From assembly GCA_024742285.1 (NCBI GenBank), contig JANSYR010000014.1, positions 62,001 to 126,000 on the forward strand: a DNA stretch of 64,000 nt. The letters are read 5' to 3'. The stretch comes from a bacterium (GTDB taxonomy: Bacteria; Myxococcota_A; UBA9160; UBA4427). The notes beneath the pieces were generated by a model. It was not told the DNA's origin. It was given only the letters and a program-made list of their open reading frames with translations, and did not search any database. The first letter of the stretch is position 1; each line of letters starts with the position of its first letter. Made by a program: the position numbers and the translations under genes. Positions 28,051 to 36,988 of the stretch are shown here, in pieces.

Positions 28051-28967
28051 CGGGCGACGGGGCCGTTCGATACCACCAGCGACGCGCCCGTCCGCTGGGC
28101 GAGCGCCGCAAGGCCGCGTTCCTGATCGGACTCATGCACCTGGCGCCGCTCGTCGGGCTGTGGATCGGTCCGAACGCCCTCGACTGGCGGATCGTCGCGT
28201 GCGTCTACCCCTTCCAGGCGATCGGGATCGGCGTCTCGCTCCATCGCTACTTCGCGCATCGCTCTTTCAAGACGAGTCGTCCCTTCCAGTTCTTCCTGGC
28301 GCTCTGCTCGGCGTCGATCTTCGGCGATCCGGTCGGCTTCGCCGGCAAGCACCGGATCCACCATCAGCACGTCGACCGCGAGACCGACGTGCACACGCCG
28401 CTCCACGGCTGGTGGGCATGCTGGATGGGGAGTCTCCTCGACAGCGGCTACACCGAGGAAGAGATCCTCCGGCGGGTGGCGGACCTGCGCCGTTATCCCG
28501 AGCTCATGTGGATCCACCGGAACGCGAGGCTGCCCGGCCTCACGCTGATCGCGCTCGCGGCGCTCTTCGGGGGTGTGACGGCGGGGCTCGAAGCGGGCCT
28601 GGTCGCCGGGATCACGGGAGCGATCACCGCCGGGACCGTGGGCGTCTGTCTTCCGACGATCGTCGGCGTTCACCAGACGAGTGCGGTCAACTACTTCACC
28701 CACAAGTACGGCACGCAGCGCTTCGAGACCGGCGATCACTCGACGAACAACCTGCTCGTCGCGCTCGTCACCTGGGGAGAGGGGTGGCACAACAACCACC
28801 ACCGCTACCCCCGGTCGGCGCGGGCCGGCTTCCTGTGGTGGGAGATCGACCCCTTCTTCTGGGTGATCTGGCTCTTCGAGCGCCTGGGCCTCGTCTGGGA
28901 CGTCCGAAGGCCCCCCCTCGAGCTGACGAAGTCGCCGGCCGTCCGGGCGGAAGCCTCGACCGCCTGA
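28047..28967 (+). CDS. Acyl-CoA/acyl-lipid desaturase
   Basis: The 306-residue integral membrane di-iron enzyme has three histidine boxes: H66-RYFA-H71, H102-RI-HH and H248-NN-HH, with hydrophobic helices between. It is the delta-9 stearoyl-CoA desaturase type and inserts a cis double bond using O2. It starts with GTG 28047 overlapping the radical SAM stop, so both proteins are made from one transcript. Its last codons and stop form the first copy of a 35-bp direct repeat, so the C-terminus may have changed recently. Confidence 0.9.
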   Translation: MTGDGAVRYHQRRARPLGERRKAAFLIGLMHLAPLVGLWIGPNALDWRIVACVYPFQAIGIGVSLHRYFAHRSFKTSRPFQFFLALCSASIFGDPVGFAGKHRIHHQHVDRETDVHTPLHGWWACWMGSLLDSGYTEEEILRRVADLRRYPELMWIHRNARLPGLTLIALAALFGGVTAGLEAGLVAGITGAITAGTVGVCLPTIVGVHQTSAVNYFTHKYGTQRFETGDHSTNNLLVALVTWGEGWHNNHHRYPRSARAGFLWWEIDPFFWVIWLFERLGLVWDVRRPPLELTKSPAVRAEASTA

Positions 28968-29014
28968 AGCGCGCCTGCAGTCCGGGCGGAAGCCTCGACC
29001 GCCTGAAGCGCGCC
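28941..29014 (+). repeat. Perfect 35-bp direct repeat (39-bp period) across the desaturase stop
   Basis: Bases 28941-28975 and 28980-29014 are identical. The first copy encodes the end of the desaturase (VRAEASTA) and its TGA; the second lies just downstream. The 4-base spacer gives a 39-base period, so a single tandem duplication with an almost complete second copy explains it. Confidence 0.9.
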
Positions 29015-29033
29015 GGCCGCTTCGGAAGGCGAC

Positions 29034-29068
29034 GAAAGCGGGCCCGCCGTCGATGGCGGCCGCGTTTC
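29034..29068 (+). terminator. Imperfect hairpin after the desaturase
   Basis: A left arm around GAAAGCGGGCCCGCC and a right arm GGCGGCCGCGTTTC flank the loop GTCGAT, with a bulge. It lies between the duplicated desaturase end and the putative promoter of the MMPL gene. No T-run follows, so confidence is low. Confidence 0.3.
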
Positions 29069-29077
29069 CCGCTGGTC

Positions 29078-29083
29078 TAGGCT
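29078..29083 (+). promoter_or_regulatory. Possible -10 hexamer TAGGCT for the MMPL transporter
   Basis: TAGGCT lies 31 bases before the ATG at 29114 and matches the recurrent hexamer pattern in the window. No clear -35 element. Confidence 0.3.
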
Positions 29084-29113
29084 AGCTCCGCGTCATCTCC
29101 GACCGGGGTACCC

Positions 29114-31807
29114 ATGAGCAGTGAAGGGCGGGCCGCGAGCGGCCTCATCGAAGCGCTGAACCGATTCTTCCGCGTCGTCGCAGGATTCTGCTTCGACTTC
29201 CGGTGGGGTGTGCTGGCGGCGTCGCTCGCCTTCGCGGTCGGCGCCGGCATGGTCGCCGAGGGCGTCGGCTTCGACGCGAGCTACGAGCACTACTTCTATC
29301 CCGGGGACACGACCTACCAGTCGTACGAGCAGTACCGCGACGACTTCGGCTCGGACGAGGTGGCCTACGTCGGATACGAGGTCGCGGGGCTCGAGCATGG
29401 CCCGTGGAACGTCGTGGCGATGGAGCGTCTCGTCCAGCTGACCGAGGCCCTCGAGGACGAGGTGCCCTTCATCTACGAGGTGACGACCCTCGCGAACGCC
29501 GAGCTGACCGTCGGCGACGAAGACGGGATCGAGATCACCAAGATCATCGACGACTGGCCGCTCACCCAGGCCGAGCTGCTCGAGCTTCGGGAGGCGTATC
29601 TCAAGAAGCCGATGCTCGTCGGCGGCATCATCGACGAGGACGCCGACTTCGGGGCGCTCATCCTCGAGATGGACCGGTCGAGCACGGATCCGCCCGACGA
29701 GATCCTCGCGCCGCCGGAGCAGCAGCCCTTCCCCGACGATCCGGGGAACTACGAGAACCTCTACCCGCAGGTCACCGACGCGAAGATCTTCGAGATCCTC
29801 GCTCGGCCCGAGTACGACGACTACGAGTTCTGGGCCTCCGGCGATGTCCCGATCAACGCCTACTTCAACCGGATCATCTTCGTCGAGCCCGACTTCCTGA
29901 TGCAGATCGCGATGTTCGTAATCGCGATCATCCTCTGCCTCACGTTCCGCGAACGATCGTCGATCGCTCGGCAGTTCGGGTTCGCGGCGCTCTACGCCGG
30001 GGGGACCCTGGGTGCCCTCTACGGGGTCTCGCTGCTCGAGGCGCCGGCCCTGGCCGGGTTCGCCCTCACGCTCCCCCTCGCGATGCTGGTGGTCGCCTGG
30101 AGTCTCGCGATCGCGTGCAAGGCCTTCATCTCGGTGACGGCGCCGCTCGTGGTCGTCCAGCTGAGCGTGATCGCGACGGTCGCGTTCATGGCGCTGGTGG
30201 GTTGGGACATCTCCCTCGGATTCAGCGGGACGCCGACCCTGCTGACGGCGATCGGCGTCGCCCACTCCGTGCACGTCCTGTCGGAGTTCAAGACGAATCT
30301 CGCAGAGGGGCGCGCCCGGCGGACGGCGCTGGTGGAGACGATGGGGCTCGTCGGCATGCCCTGTCTGCTCACGAGCGTCACGACGGCGGTGGGTTTCGCC
30401 TCGATGAGCTTCGTACCGATCAAGAGCCTCGCGCAGGGCGGCGTCACCGACGCGGTCGGCGTCCTGCTCACGTTCGTGTTCTCGATGACGCTACTGATGT
30501 CACTGCTCTCGATCGACTGGCTCGAGGGATTCCGCTGGATCGCCGCGAAGGTACGCGGCCGCGAGGCGACGAGTGAGCCCGTCGTGGGCGCCGTCGATGC
30601 GTCGGCGAAGGGCGGGGACTGGATCAAGTCGGCCCTCGACTCCGTCGCTTCGCTCAACATCGCCCATACGAACCGGCTCCTCGCGATCTTCGCGGTCTTC
30701 CTCGTGACCTGCCTGATCGGAGCGACGCGAATCGAGGTGGACTCGAACTATCTGAAGGACTTCTGGCCAACGTCCTGGATGTACGTGAACACGGTCAAGG
30801 TCGACACGGAGATGGGCGGGACGACGAACGTCGTCTACCTCTTCGACGCCGGCGAGGACGACGCGATCAAGGAGCCCGCGGTCCTGCGTGAGATCGATCG
30901 TCTCCAGCAGAGCGCGAACCAGGAAGACTGGCTCGTCACCAAGACCTACTCGATCGTCGACATCGTGAAGGATCTGAACCAGGCCTTCCATGGCGACGAT
31001 CCCGCCTACTACGCGATCCCCGAGACCCGAGAAGAGGTCGCGCAGTATCTCCTGCTCTACGAGAGCTCCGGCGGCGAGGAGGCCGAGGAGTACGTGACCT
31101 CCGACTACCGGCGAGCCAACGTCGAGCTCCGGCTCAAGATGGACCGCACGGCGGCCATGCAGGAGCTGATCCGCGGTCTCGACGCCGAGCTCGAGGACCC
31201 GCCCCTCGAGGAGACCACCGTCTCGCTCACCGGGATCGGCGCGCTCTGGCTGATCCTGATGGACTACATCGTGTCGAGCCAGATCCAGGGGCTCACGCTC
31301 GCCTTCAGCGTGATCACCCTCTTCATGGTCCTGCTCTTCCGCTCCTTCAAGATCGGCTTGATCTCGATGGTGCCGAACCTGGCGCCGGTCCTGCTCGCGC
31401 TCGGCGCGATGGGGTGGTCGGGGATCAGCCTCGACTACAACAAGGCCACGATCGCGGCGATCGCGCTCGGGATCTCCGTCGACGACACGATCCATCTCAT
31501 GACGCGCTTCCACCACGAGTTCGGCATCCATCAGAACTATCGGAAGGCCCTCCGCGAAGCGCTCGGCGACGTCGGGCGTGCGCTCGTCATCACGTCGATC
31601 GCGCTCGTCCTGGGTTTCCTGGCGATGTCGTTCTCGGAGCTGCGGTCCCAGGCGTTCTACGGGCTGCTGCTGGCGAGCGCCCTCGTGACGGCGCTGATCG
31701 CGGACTTCTTCTTCATGCCGGCGCTCGTGCTGCGCTTCGAGCCCTTCGGACCGGAAGGGCAGGGGGCGGGCAGCGCCCGCACCGAGGAGCTCAGGGAGGC
31801 GGCCTGA
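29114..31807 (+). CDS. MMPL/RND-family transporter
   Basis: The 897-residue protein has two RND repeats, each with one N-terminal helix, a large periplasmic domain and a bundle of membrane helices (about 265-420 and 700-885). The second bundle contains LGISVDDTIHLMTRFHHEFG, the conserved RND helix with charged proton-relay residues. Proteins of this MMPL/hopanoid-transporter group export lipids or hydrophobic compounds with proton motive force, and no adaptor gene is next to it. The neighbouring lipid-modifying genes fit a lipid cargo, but that is inference. Confidence 0.87.
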   Translation: MSSEGRAASGLIEALNRFFRVVAGFCFDFRWGVLAASLAFAVGAGMVAEGVGFDASYEHYFYPGDTTYQSYEQYRDDFGSDEVAYVGYEVAGLEHGPWNVVAMERLVQLTEALEDEVPFIYEVTTLANAELTVGDEDGIEITKIIDDWPLTQAELLELREAYLKKPMLVGGIIDEDADFGALILEMDRSSTDPPDEILAPPEQQPFPDDPGNYENLYPQVTDAKIFEILARPEYDDYEFWASGDVPINAYFNRIIFVEPDFLMQIAMFVIAIILCLTFRERSSIARQFGFAALYAGGTLGALYGVSLLEAPALAGFALTLPLAMLVVAWSLAIACKAFISVTAPLVVVQLSVIATVAFMALVGWDISLGFSGTPTLLTAIGVAHSVHVLSEFKTNLAEGRARRTALVETMGLVGMPCLLTSVTTAVGFASMSFVPIKSLAQGGVTDAVGVLLTFVFSMTLLMSLLSIDWLEGFRWIAAKVRGREATSEPVVGAVDASAKGGDWIKSALDSVASLNIAHTNRLLAIFAVFLVTCLIGATRIEVDSNYLKDFWPTSWMYVNTVKVDTEMGGTTNVVYLFDAGEDDAIKEPAVLREIDRLQQSANQEDWLVTKTYSIVDIVKDLNQAFHGDDPAYYAIPETREEVAQYLLLYESSGGEEAEEYVTSDYRRANVELRLKMDRTAAMQELIRGLDAELEDPPLEETTVSLTGIGALWLILMDYIVSSQIQGLTLAFSVITLFMVLLFRSFKIGLISMVPNLAPVLLALGAMGWSGISLDYNKATIAAIALGISVDDTIHLMTRFHHEFGIHQNYRKALREALGDVGRALVITSIALVLGFLAMSFSELRSQAFYGLLLASALVTALIADFFFMPALVLRFEPFGPEGQGAGSARTEELREAA

Positions 31808-31882
31808 ACGTCTCACGGGTCGTGGCTCCGGGAGCCGGCTCGCGCCGGACGCGCGGTCCTGCCGGATCGACGCGCGGCGGTC

Positions 31883-31888
31883 TAGCAT
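31883..31888 (+). promoter_or_regulatory. Possible -10 hexamer TAGCAT for the MDR gene
   Basis: TAGCAT in TCTAGCATCGGGG, 59 bases upstream of ATG 31947. The same TAGCAT occurs on the minus strand at 45944-45949 upstream of the 45859 membrane protein. Confidence 0.3.
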
Positions 31889-31946
31889 CGGGGCCGCGTC
31901 CCCCGTCTCCCGCCATGCGGCGCGCGCTCGCCGCACCGAGGTCCCC

Positions 31947-33086
31947 ATGTCCGAACCCGTCCCCTCGACCTGTCTCCAGATCCTGAGCAACGCCCGCTCC
32001 GACGGCTTCATCGAGCTGAGCCTCGGCGAGGTCGACGTGCCGGCCCCCGGCGAGAACGAGGTCACGATCCGCGTCGAAGCGGCGCCGATCAATCCGTCGG
32101 ATCTCGGCCTGCTCGTCGGCCCGGCCGACGTCTCCGCCGCCGTCGCCAAGGGCACGCCCGATCGCCCCGTGGTCGAGATCCCCGTCGACGAGCGCCTCCA
32201 GCGCGCGCTCGCGGCGCGACTCGACCAGGCGCTGCCAGTCGGCAACGAGGGCTCGGGTGTCGTCGTCGCGGCGGGGTCGGGGGAGGCCGCGCAGGCGCTG
32301 CTCGGGAAGGTCGTCGGCTTCATCGGCGGCGCGAGCTACTCGCAGTACCGGACGGTGCCCGTCGGGATGACCCTCGCGATGGAGGAGGAGACGACGCCGC
32401 GGGAAGCGGCCGCCTGCTTCGTGAATCCGCTCACCGCGCTGGGCATGGTCGAGACCATGAAGCGCGAAGGCCATACCGCGCTCGTCCACACGGCCGCGGC
32501 GTCGAATCTCGGACAGATGCTCCAGAAGATCTGTCTCGCCGACGGAATCGATCTCGTGAACATCGTGCGACGCGAGGAGCAGGCGGAGATCCTGCGCGGG
32601 ATCGGGGCGAAGTACGTCGTCGACTCGAGCGCCGACGATTTCCGCGCGCAGCTGACCGACGCCCTCGCGGAGACCGGCGCGACGATCGCCTTCGACGCGA
32701 CCGGCGGCGGCAAGCTCGGCGGACAGATCCTCGGCTGCATGGAAGCGGCGCTCAACCGGAGCGGCGGGGCCTACAGCCGCTACGGCTCGGACACGCACAA
32801 GCAGCTCTACATCTACGGTCGCCTCGATACGAGCCCGACCCAGGTCGGCTCCGACTTCGGCTTCGCCTGGGGGATCGGGGGCTGGCTGCTCACGCCCTTT
32901 CTCCAGAAGCTCGGCTCCGAAGCGGGCGCGCTCTACATGCGCGTCGCGAAGGAGATCAAGACGACCTTCGCGAGCCACTACACCGCGGAGGTCAGCCTGG
33001 CCGGTGCTCTCGACGTCGAGACGCTCCAGGCCTATCAGCTGAAGGCCACGGGCCAGAAGTACCTGATCGAGCCGCAGCGCGGTTGA
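31947..33086 (+). CDS. MDR superfamily zinc-free dehydrogenase/quinone oxidoreductase-like protein
   Basis: The 379-residue protein follows the medium-chain dehydrogenase/reductase plan: an N-terminal GroES-like domain (INPSDLGLLVG; GNEGSGVVVAAG) and a C-terminal Rossmann domain (HTAAASNLGQMLQKICLADG; AKYVVDSS). The cysteines that bind catalytic or structural zinc in alcohol dehydrogenases are absent, which places it with quinone/enoyl reductase-type members using NAD(P)H. The substrate is unknown. DUF3604 copy B follows 41 bases downstream on the same strand and may be co-transcribed. Confidence 0.83.
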   Translation: MSEPVPSTCLQILSNARSDGFIELSLGEVDVPAPGENEVTIRVEAAPINPSDLGLLVGPADVSAAVAKGTPDRPVVEIPVDERLQRALAARLDQALPVGNEGSGVVVAAGSGEAAQALLGKVVGFIGGASYSQYRTVPVGMTLAMEEETTPREAAACFVNPLTALGMVETMKREGHTALVHTAAASNLGQMLQKICLADGIDLVNIVRREEQAEILRGIGAKYVVDSSADDFRAQLTDALAETGATIAFDATGGGKLGGQILGCMEAALNRSGGAYSRYGSDTHKQLYIYGRLDTSPTQVGSDFGFAWGIGGWLLTPFLQKLGSEAGALYMRVAKEIKTTFASHYTAEVSLAGALDVETLQAYQLKATGQKYLIEPQRG

Positions 33087-33127
33087 TCGAGGGACCCGGG
33101 GGTCCTGATTCCCAGAGGAGGGGAGAG

Positions 33128-35011
33128 ATGCGCGTCCGAATCGCATTCGTCGTGTTCATGGTCCTCGCGGCGCTGGTCGTCGCGAGCAGCGCCCAGGCGT
33201 GGGGTCGCAAGGAGACCCAGGCCTACTACGGAGAGCTCCACCTGCACACGGCGCTCTCGACCGACGCCTGGTTCAACGGCACGCGGAAGCATCCCTACAC
33301 CGCCTACCGCTTCGCGATGGGCGACCCGGTCACGCTGACGAACGGGGCGACGTGGGCCCTCTCCCGCCCCCTCGACTTCGTGGCGATCACCGACCATGCC
33401 GAGGCCTTCGGGGACCTCGCGCTCTGCCTGCGACCCGGCTCGGTCAGCTACGACACGCCGATGTGTGAAGCCATGCGGACTGGGAACGACCCCGTCCGGA
33501 TGGGACAGGTCATCGGCGGCTGGAACGTCGACGGCGCCACGCGGATCCCCGAGGTCTGCGGTGAGGACGGTGCGCTGTGCATGGAGGAGGCGCGCTCGAC
33601 GTGGCAGTCGCTGATCGATGCGGCGAATCGCGCCAACCGCCCGGGCGAGTTCACGGCGCTCGTCGGCTACGAATATTCTCCGGTCGCGCTCGGACCCGAG
33701 GGCGCGATCAAGGTCCACCGCAACGTGATCTTCCGGAGCGACGACGCGCCGGATCGGGCCTTCAGCTCCTACGACGGGACGATCGAGGACCTGTGGGCCT
33801 GGCTCGACGAGGAGTGCGCGCCGCCCTGCCAGGCGCTCACGATTCCCCACAACTCGAACGCGTCGTCGAGTCGGATCTTCTGGGAGGGCAAGAACTCCGA
33901 CGGTTCACCGTGGTCGCAGCAAGTGCTCGAGCGCCGCGCCCGCCTCGAGCCCGTCGTCGAGATCTACCAGGGCAAAGGCTCGTCCGAGTGTCATCCGGGG
34001 CTCGGCCTGACCGACGAGGAGTGCGGCTTCGAGCAGTGGGTGCGCAACTGCGAGGAAGGTGAGCGCCTCGGCTGCGCCACGACCAGCGACATGGTTCGCG
34101 ACACGGTGGTCCGTGGCCTGCGCGTCGAGGAAGAGCGAGGAATCAATCCCCACAAGCTCGGCTTCATCGGCAGCACCGACTCCCATCTCGGCACCCCGGG
34201 CGCCGTCGACGAGACGGACTACCAGGGGCAGCTCGGCAATCCCGACGACACGCCGGAAGAGCGTCTTTCCGGCGGCTTCGCAAGCTTCGACGTCGACCAG
34301 CTCGGTCAGGCGGGGAACGCGCCGGATGGCGGCTGGGGATTCATGGGGCCGACGAAGTTCAGCCCCGGTGGTCTCGCCGCGGTCTGGGCGACGGAGAACA
34401 CCCGGGAAGGGATCTGGGACGCGCTGGCGCGCAAGGAGGCCTTCTCGACCAGCGGCCCGCGGATCCAGGTGCGTTTCTTCGGCGGGTTCGCGCTGCCCGA
34501 GGATGCCCACGAGCGTCGCAACGCCGTCGCGACGGGCTATCGCAAGGGCGTCCCGATGGGCGGGGATTTCTCGGACGCGCCCGAGGGCGCGGCGCCGCGT
34601 TTCCTGCTCTGGGCCGGCCATGACCCCGAGAGCGCCCGGCTCGGGAAGATCCAGGTCGTGAAGGGCTGGATCGAGAACGGCGAAGAGCGCGCGGCGGTCT
34701 ACGACGTGGTCTGCTCGGACGGCGCGCAGCCGGATCCGACGACGCGCCGCTGCCCCGACAATGGCGCCGGGGTCGATCTCGCCACCTGCGCGCTGACCGG
34801 CGACGGCGGCGACGCCGAGCTCGCGACGACCTGGACGGACCCGGACTTCGATGCGAGCAAGCGCGCGGTCTACTACGCGCGCGTGCTCGAGAATCCGGTC
34901 TGCCGATGGAGCACCCACGACGCGATCAAGATCGGCGCCGAACGGTCTCCTTTCGTTCCTGCGACGATTCGTGAACGCGCCTGGACCTCCCCCATCTGGT
35001 ATTCACCTTAG
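33128..35011 (+). CDS. DUF3604 protein, copy B (secreted)
   Basis: The 627-residue protein starts at ATG 33128 behind AGGAGG and has a clear signal peptide ending near ASSAQA (residues 1-24). The signature YYGELHLHT has Glu36, His38 and His40 in the metal-motif position (Glu where copies A and C have Asp). It shares with copy C the blocks VCGEDG-LC, TIPHNSN, STDSHLGTPGAVDE, FSTSGPRI and a final RAWTSPIW. Periplasmic location is supported by the signal peptide and many cysteines. DUF3604 function is not established; a PHP-like hydrolase is inferred. It may be co-transcribed with the preceding MDR gene. Confidence 0.87.
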   Translation: MRVRIAFVVFMVLAALVVASSAQAWGRKETQAYYGELHLHTALSTDAWFNGTRKHPYTAYRFAMGDPVTLTNGATWALSRPLDFVAITDHAEAFGDLALCLRPGSVSYDTPMCEAMRTGNDPVRMGQVIGGWNVDGATRIPEVCGEDGALCMEEARSTWQSLIDAANRANRPGEFTALVGYEYSPVALGPEGAIKVHRNVIFRSDDAPDRAFSSYDGTIEDLWAWLDEECAPPCQALTIPHNSNASSSRIFWEGKNSDGSPWSQQVLERRARLEPVVEIYQGKGSSECHPGLGLTDEECGFEQWVRNCEEGERLGCATTSDMVRDTVVRGLRVEEERGINPHKLGFIGSTDSHLGTPGAVDETDYQGQLGNPDDTPEERLSGGFASFDVDQLGQAGNAPDGGWGFMGPTKFSPGGLAAVWATENTREGIWDALARKEAFSTSGPRIQVRFFGGFALPEDAHERRNAVATGYRKGVPMGGDFSDAPEGAAPRFLLWAGHDPESARLGKIQVVKGWIENGEERAAVYDVVCSDGAQPDPTTRRCPDNGAGVDLATCALTGDGGDAELATTWTDPDFDASKRAVYYARVLENPVCRWSTHDAIKIGAERSPFVPATIRERAWTSPIWYSP

Positions 35012-35035
35012 TCCCGGCCGCGCATAGCACGCCGC

Positions 35036-35112
35036 TTTCGACGCCTTCTCCCTGCGCGATCCTCGACGTACAGGAGTACGCCTGCGGTCGCTCCGGTCCG
35101 AGGTCGTCGAAA
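35036..35112. repeat. 77-bp near-palindromic element between convergent genes
   Basis: TTTCGACG at 35036-35043 is mirrored by CGTCGAAA at 35105-35112. The centre is GTAC-AGGA-GTAC (35068-35079), with inner arms GCGATC.../...GGTCGC partly complementary. It lies between the ends of DUF3604 copy B and the acyl-CoA synthetase, so it may terminate both transcripts; its size and symmetry also fit a REP-like or MITE-like element. No second copy is seen in the window. Confidence 0.6.
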
Positions 35113-35152
35113 TCGACGCACTCTGCACGGCCTTGTGCTGGGTTGGGTAGAG

Positions 35153-36877
35153 CTAATTGGCGTCGCTGAGGGGCAGCGTCTCGCGGAGCTCGCGCTTGAG
35201 GAACTTGCCGGAGGCGTTGCGGGGGAGGGGTTCGGGGACGAGCCAGACGTAGCGCGGGAGCTTGTGGGCCGCGATCTTCGCGCCGGCGTGGGCGCGGAGG
35301 TCGTCGGCGGACGCCTGACCGCCCTCGCGGAGGAAGACGGCGGCGCCGACCTCTTCGCCCAGACGATCGTCGGGGACGCCGAAGACGGCGCACTCGGCGA
35401 CCTCGTCGTGGTCGAAGATCGCGGCCTCGACCTCGGCGCAGTAGACGTTCTCGCCGCCGCGCAGGACCATGTCCTTCTTGCGATCGACGATGTGGACGAA
35501 GCCGTCCTCGTCGATGCGTGCCACGTCGCCCGTGTGGAGCCAGCCGTCGGTGATCGTCTCGGCGGTCGCATCGGGGCGGTTCAGGTAGCCCTTGATGACC
35601 GGGGCCCCGCGGACCCAGAGCTCGCCGGGCTCGCCTTCGGGCACGTCGTTGCCTTCGTCGTCGACGAGGCGGGTCTCGAAGGTCGGAAGCGCCGGTCCGC
35701 AGCTGGTGGGCCGCTCGACGAACGCGTCGGCGCTCGTCATCGTGATCACGCCGCAGGTCTCGGTCATCCCGTAGCCCGTGCCCGGTCGCGCCGTCTTCGA
35801 CGTCTTGTCGATCTTCTCGACCAGATCCGGCTGGAGCGGAGCGCCGCCGCCGCCGAGGGCCTTGAGCGACGACGTGTCGGTCTTCTCGAAGTCGGGATGC
35901 TGGACGAGCTCCCGGGCCATCGTCGGGACACCGCTCATCGACGTGATCCGCTCCCGCTCGATCAGCTGGAGCGCCTCCGCGGGATCCCACTTGTACATGT
36001 GGACGAGCTTGCCGCCCGAAGCGGTCATGCCGTGGGCCACGCAGTTGTTCGCCGTGACGTGGAAGAGGGGCGTCGTGACGAGCGCCGCCGCCTGTCCCAC
36101 GGCCGCGCTCTCGGAGCTCTCCGGCGGCGGTCCGCCGGCGGCCTTGGCGCCCTTCAGGCAGGTCTCCCAGAATGCCATGTTCATCAGGTTGTGGGCACAG
36201 CCACGGTGGGTGAGCTGCGCGCCCTTCGGACGACCGGTCGTGCCGCTCGTGTAGAAGATGCAGGCGTCGTCATCGGGGTCGATCGTGACGTCGGGGAGCG
36301 TACCCACGGCTCCGATCACGTCCTGCCACGGGATGACGTCGTCCGTCGGGTTCGCCAGGCGAACGCCGACGACCGGGGTGTCGGCGTAGTCGCTCCGGAT
36401 CTCCGTGAAGCGGTCGAGTCGTTCCTGGTCGAGGATCAGCACGGAGGGAGCCGCGTCTTCGAGCGCGTAGCGCATCTCGTCGGCGACCCACCACGCGTTC
36501 ATGCCGATCACGCGGATGCCGGTCGCGACGCACGCCCAGTAGGTCAGCATCCACTCCGGGTAGTTGCGCATCGCGATCGCGACCGAGTCCCCTCGAGCGA
36601 CGCCGCGGTCCGCCAGCCAGGCGGCGATCCGACCGACGTCGCGGTGGGCGTCCGCGTACGTCCAGCGCTCGGCTCCATAGACGAGATAGTCGTTCGCCGC
36701 ATGGTCCGCGGTGGCGAGCCAGATGGCCCGGAGGTCCGGGGGCGCATGCTTGTAGGTCCGGAGCGAGACGCCGCGCACCGTCTGCGGGACCACCTCGAAG
36801 GGGGCGCCTTCAGCGGTCAGGGCCTGACGCGTGGCGGTGATTCGGGCGGCGAGGGAGTCGGACGTGGGGGGAGTCAT
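35153..36877 (-). CDS. Acyl-CoA synthetase (AMP-dependent ligase)
   Basis: The 574-residue protein has the full ANL motifs: IFYTSGTTGRPKGAQLTH (A3 phosphate loop), GYGMTETCGVI (A5), WLHTGDVARIDEDGFVHIVDR (A7) and the A8 hinge DMVLRGGENVYCAEVE; the A10 lysine lies in NASGKFLKREL near the end. It adenylates a fatty or aromatic acid and forms its CoA thioester. TATGCT at 36913-36918 (minus strand) could be its -10 box. It is divergent from the next gene, so the two may share control. Confidence 0.93.
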   Translation of the reverse strand: MTPPTSDSLAARITATRQALTAEGAPFEVVPQTVRGVSLRTYKHAPPDLRAIWLATADHAANDYLVYGAERWTYADAHRDVGRIAAWLADRGVARGDSVAIAMRNYPEWMLTYWACVATGIRVIGMNAWWVADEMRYALEDAAPSVLILDQERLDRFTEIRSDYADTPVVGVRLANPTDDVIPWQDVIGAVGTLPDVTIDPDDDACIFYTSGTTGRPKGAQLTHRGCAHNLMNMAFWETCLKGAKAAGGPPPESSESAAVGQAAALVTTPLFHVTANNCVAHGMTASGGKLVHMYKWDPAEALQLIERERITSMSGVPTMARELVQHPDFEKTDTSSLKALGGGGAPLQPDLVEKIDKTSKTARPGTGYGMTETCGVITMTSADAFVERPTSCGPALPTFETRLVDDEGNDVPEGEPGELWVRGAPVIKGYLNRPDATAETITDGWLHTGDVARIDEDGFVHIVDRKKDMVLRGGENVYCAEVEAAIFDHDEVAECAVFGVPDDRLGEEVGAAVFLREGGQASADDLRAHAGAKIAAHKLPRYVWLVPEPLPRNASGKFLKRELRETLPLSDAN

Positions 36878-36988
36878 GGGGCGCCTCGGAGCTCTTGGTC
36901 GATCGGGCGCGAAGCATAGCTGGAAGCGCCGTCCGGGCGGGATGGAAAACCAGGACCGTTGCGCGATCCTCGGTCACCAGGAGAAGCG

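Noticed and set aside
33092-33105. Hairpin GGACC-CGGG-GGTCC between the MDR gene and DUF3604 copy B as a terminator
   Set aside because: Only five base pairs, no T-run, and the two genes are 41 bases apart on the same strand, so it is too weak to call.
36959-36988. Ten-codon N-terminal extension of the unknown HxD...H protein
   Set aside because: The ATG at 36989 has a ribosome site (CAGGAGA) inside this extension, so the shorter start is preferred.
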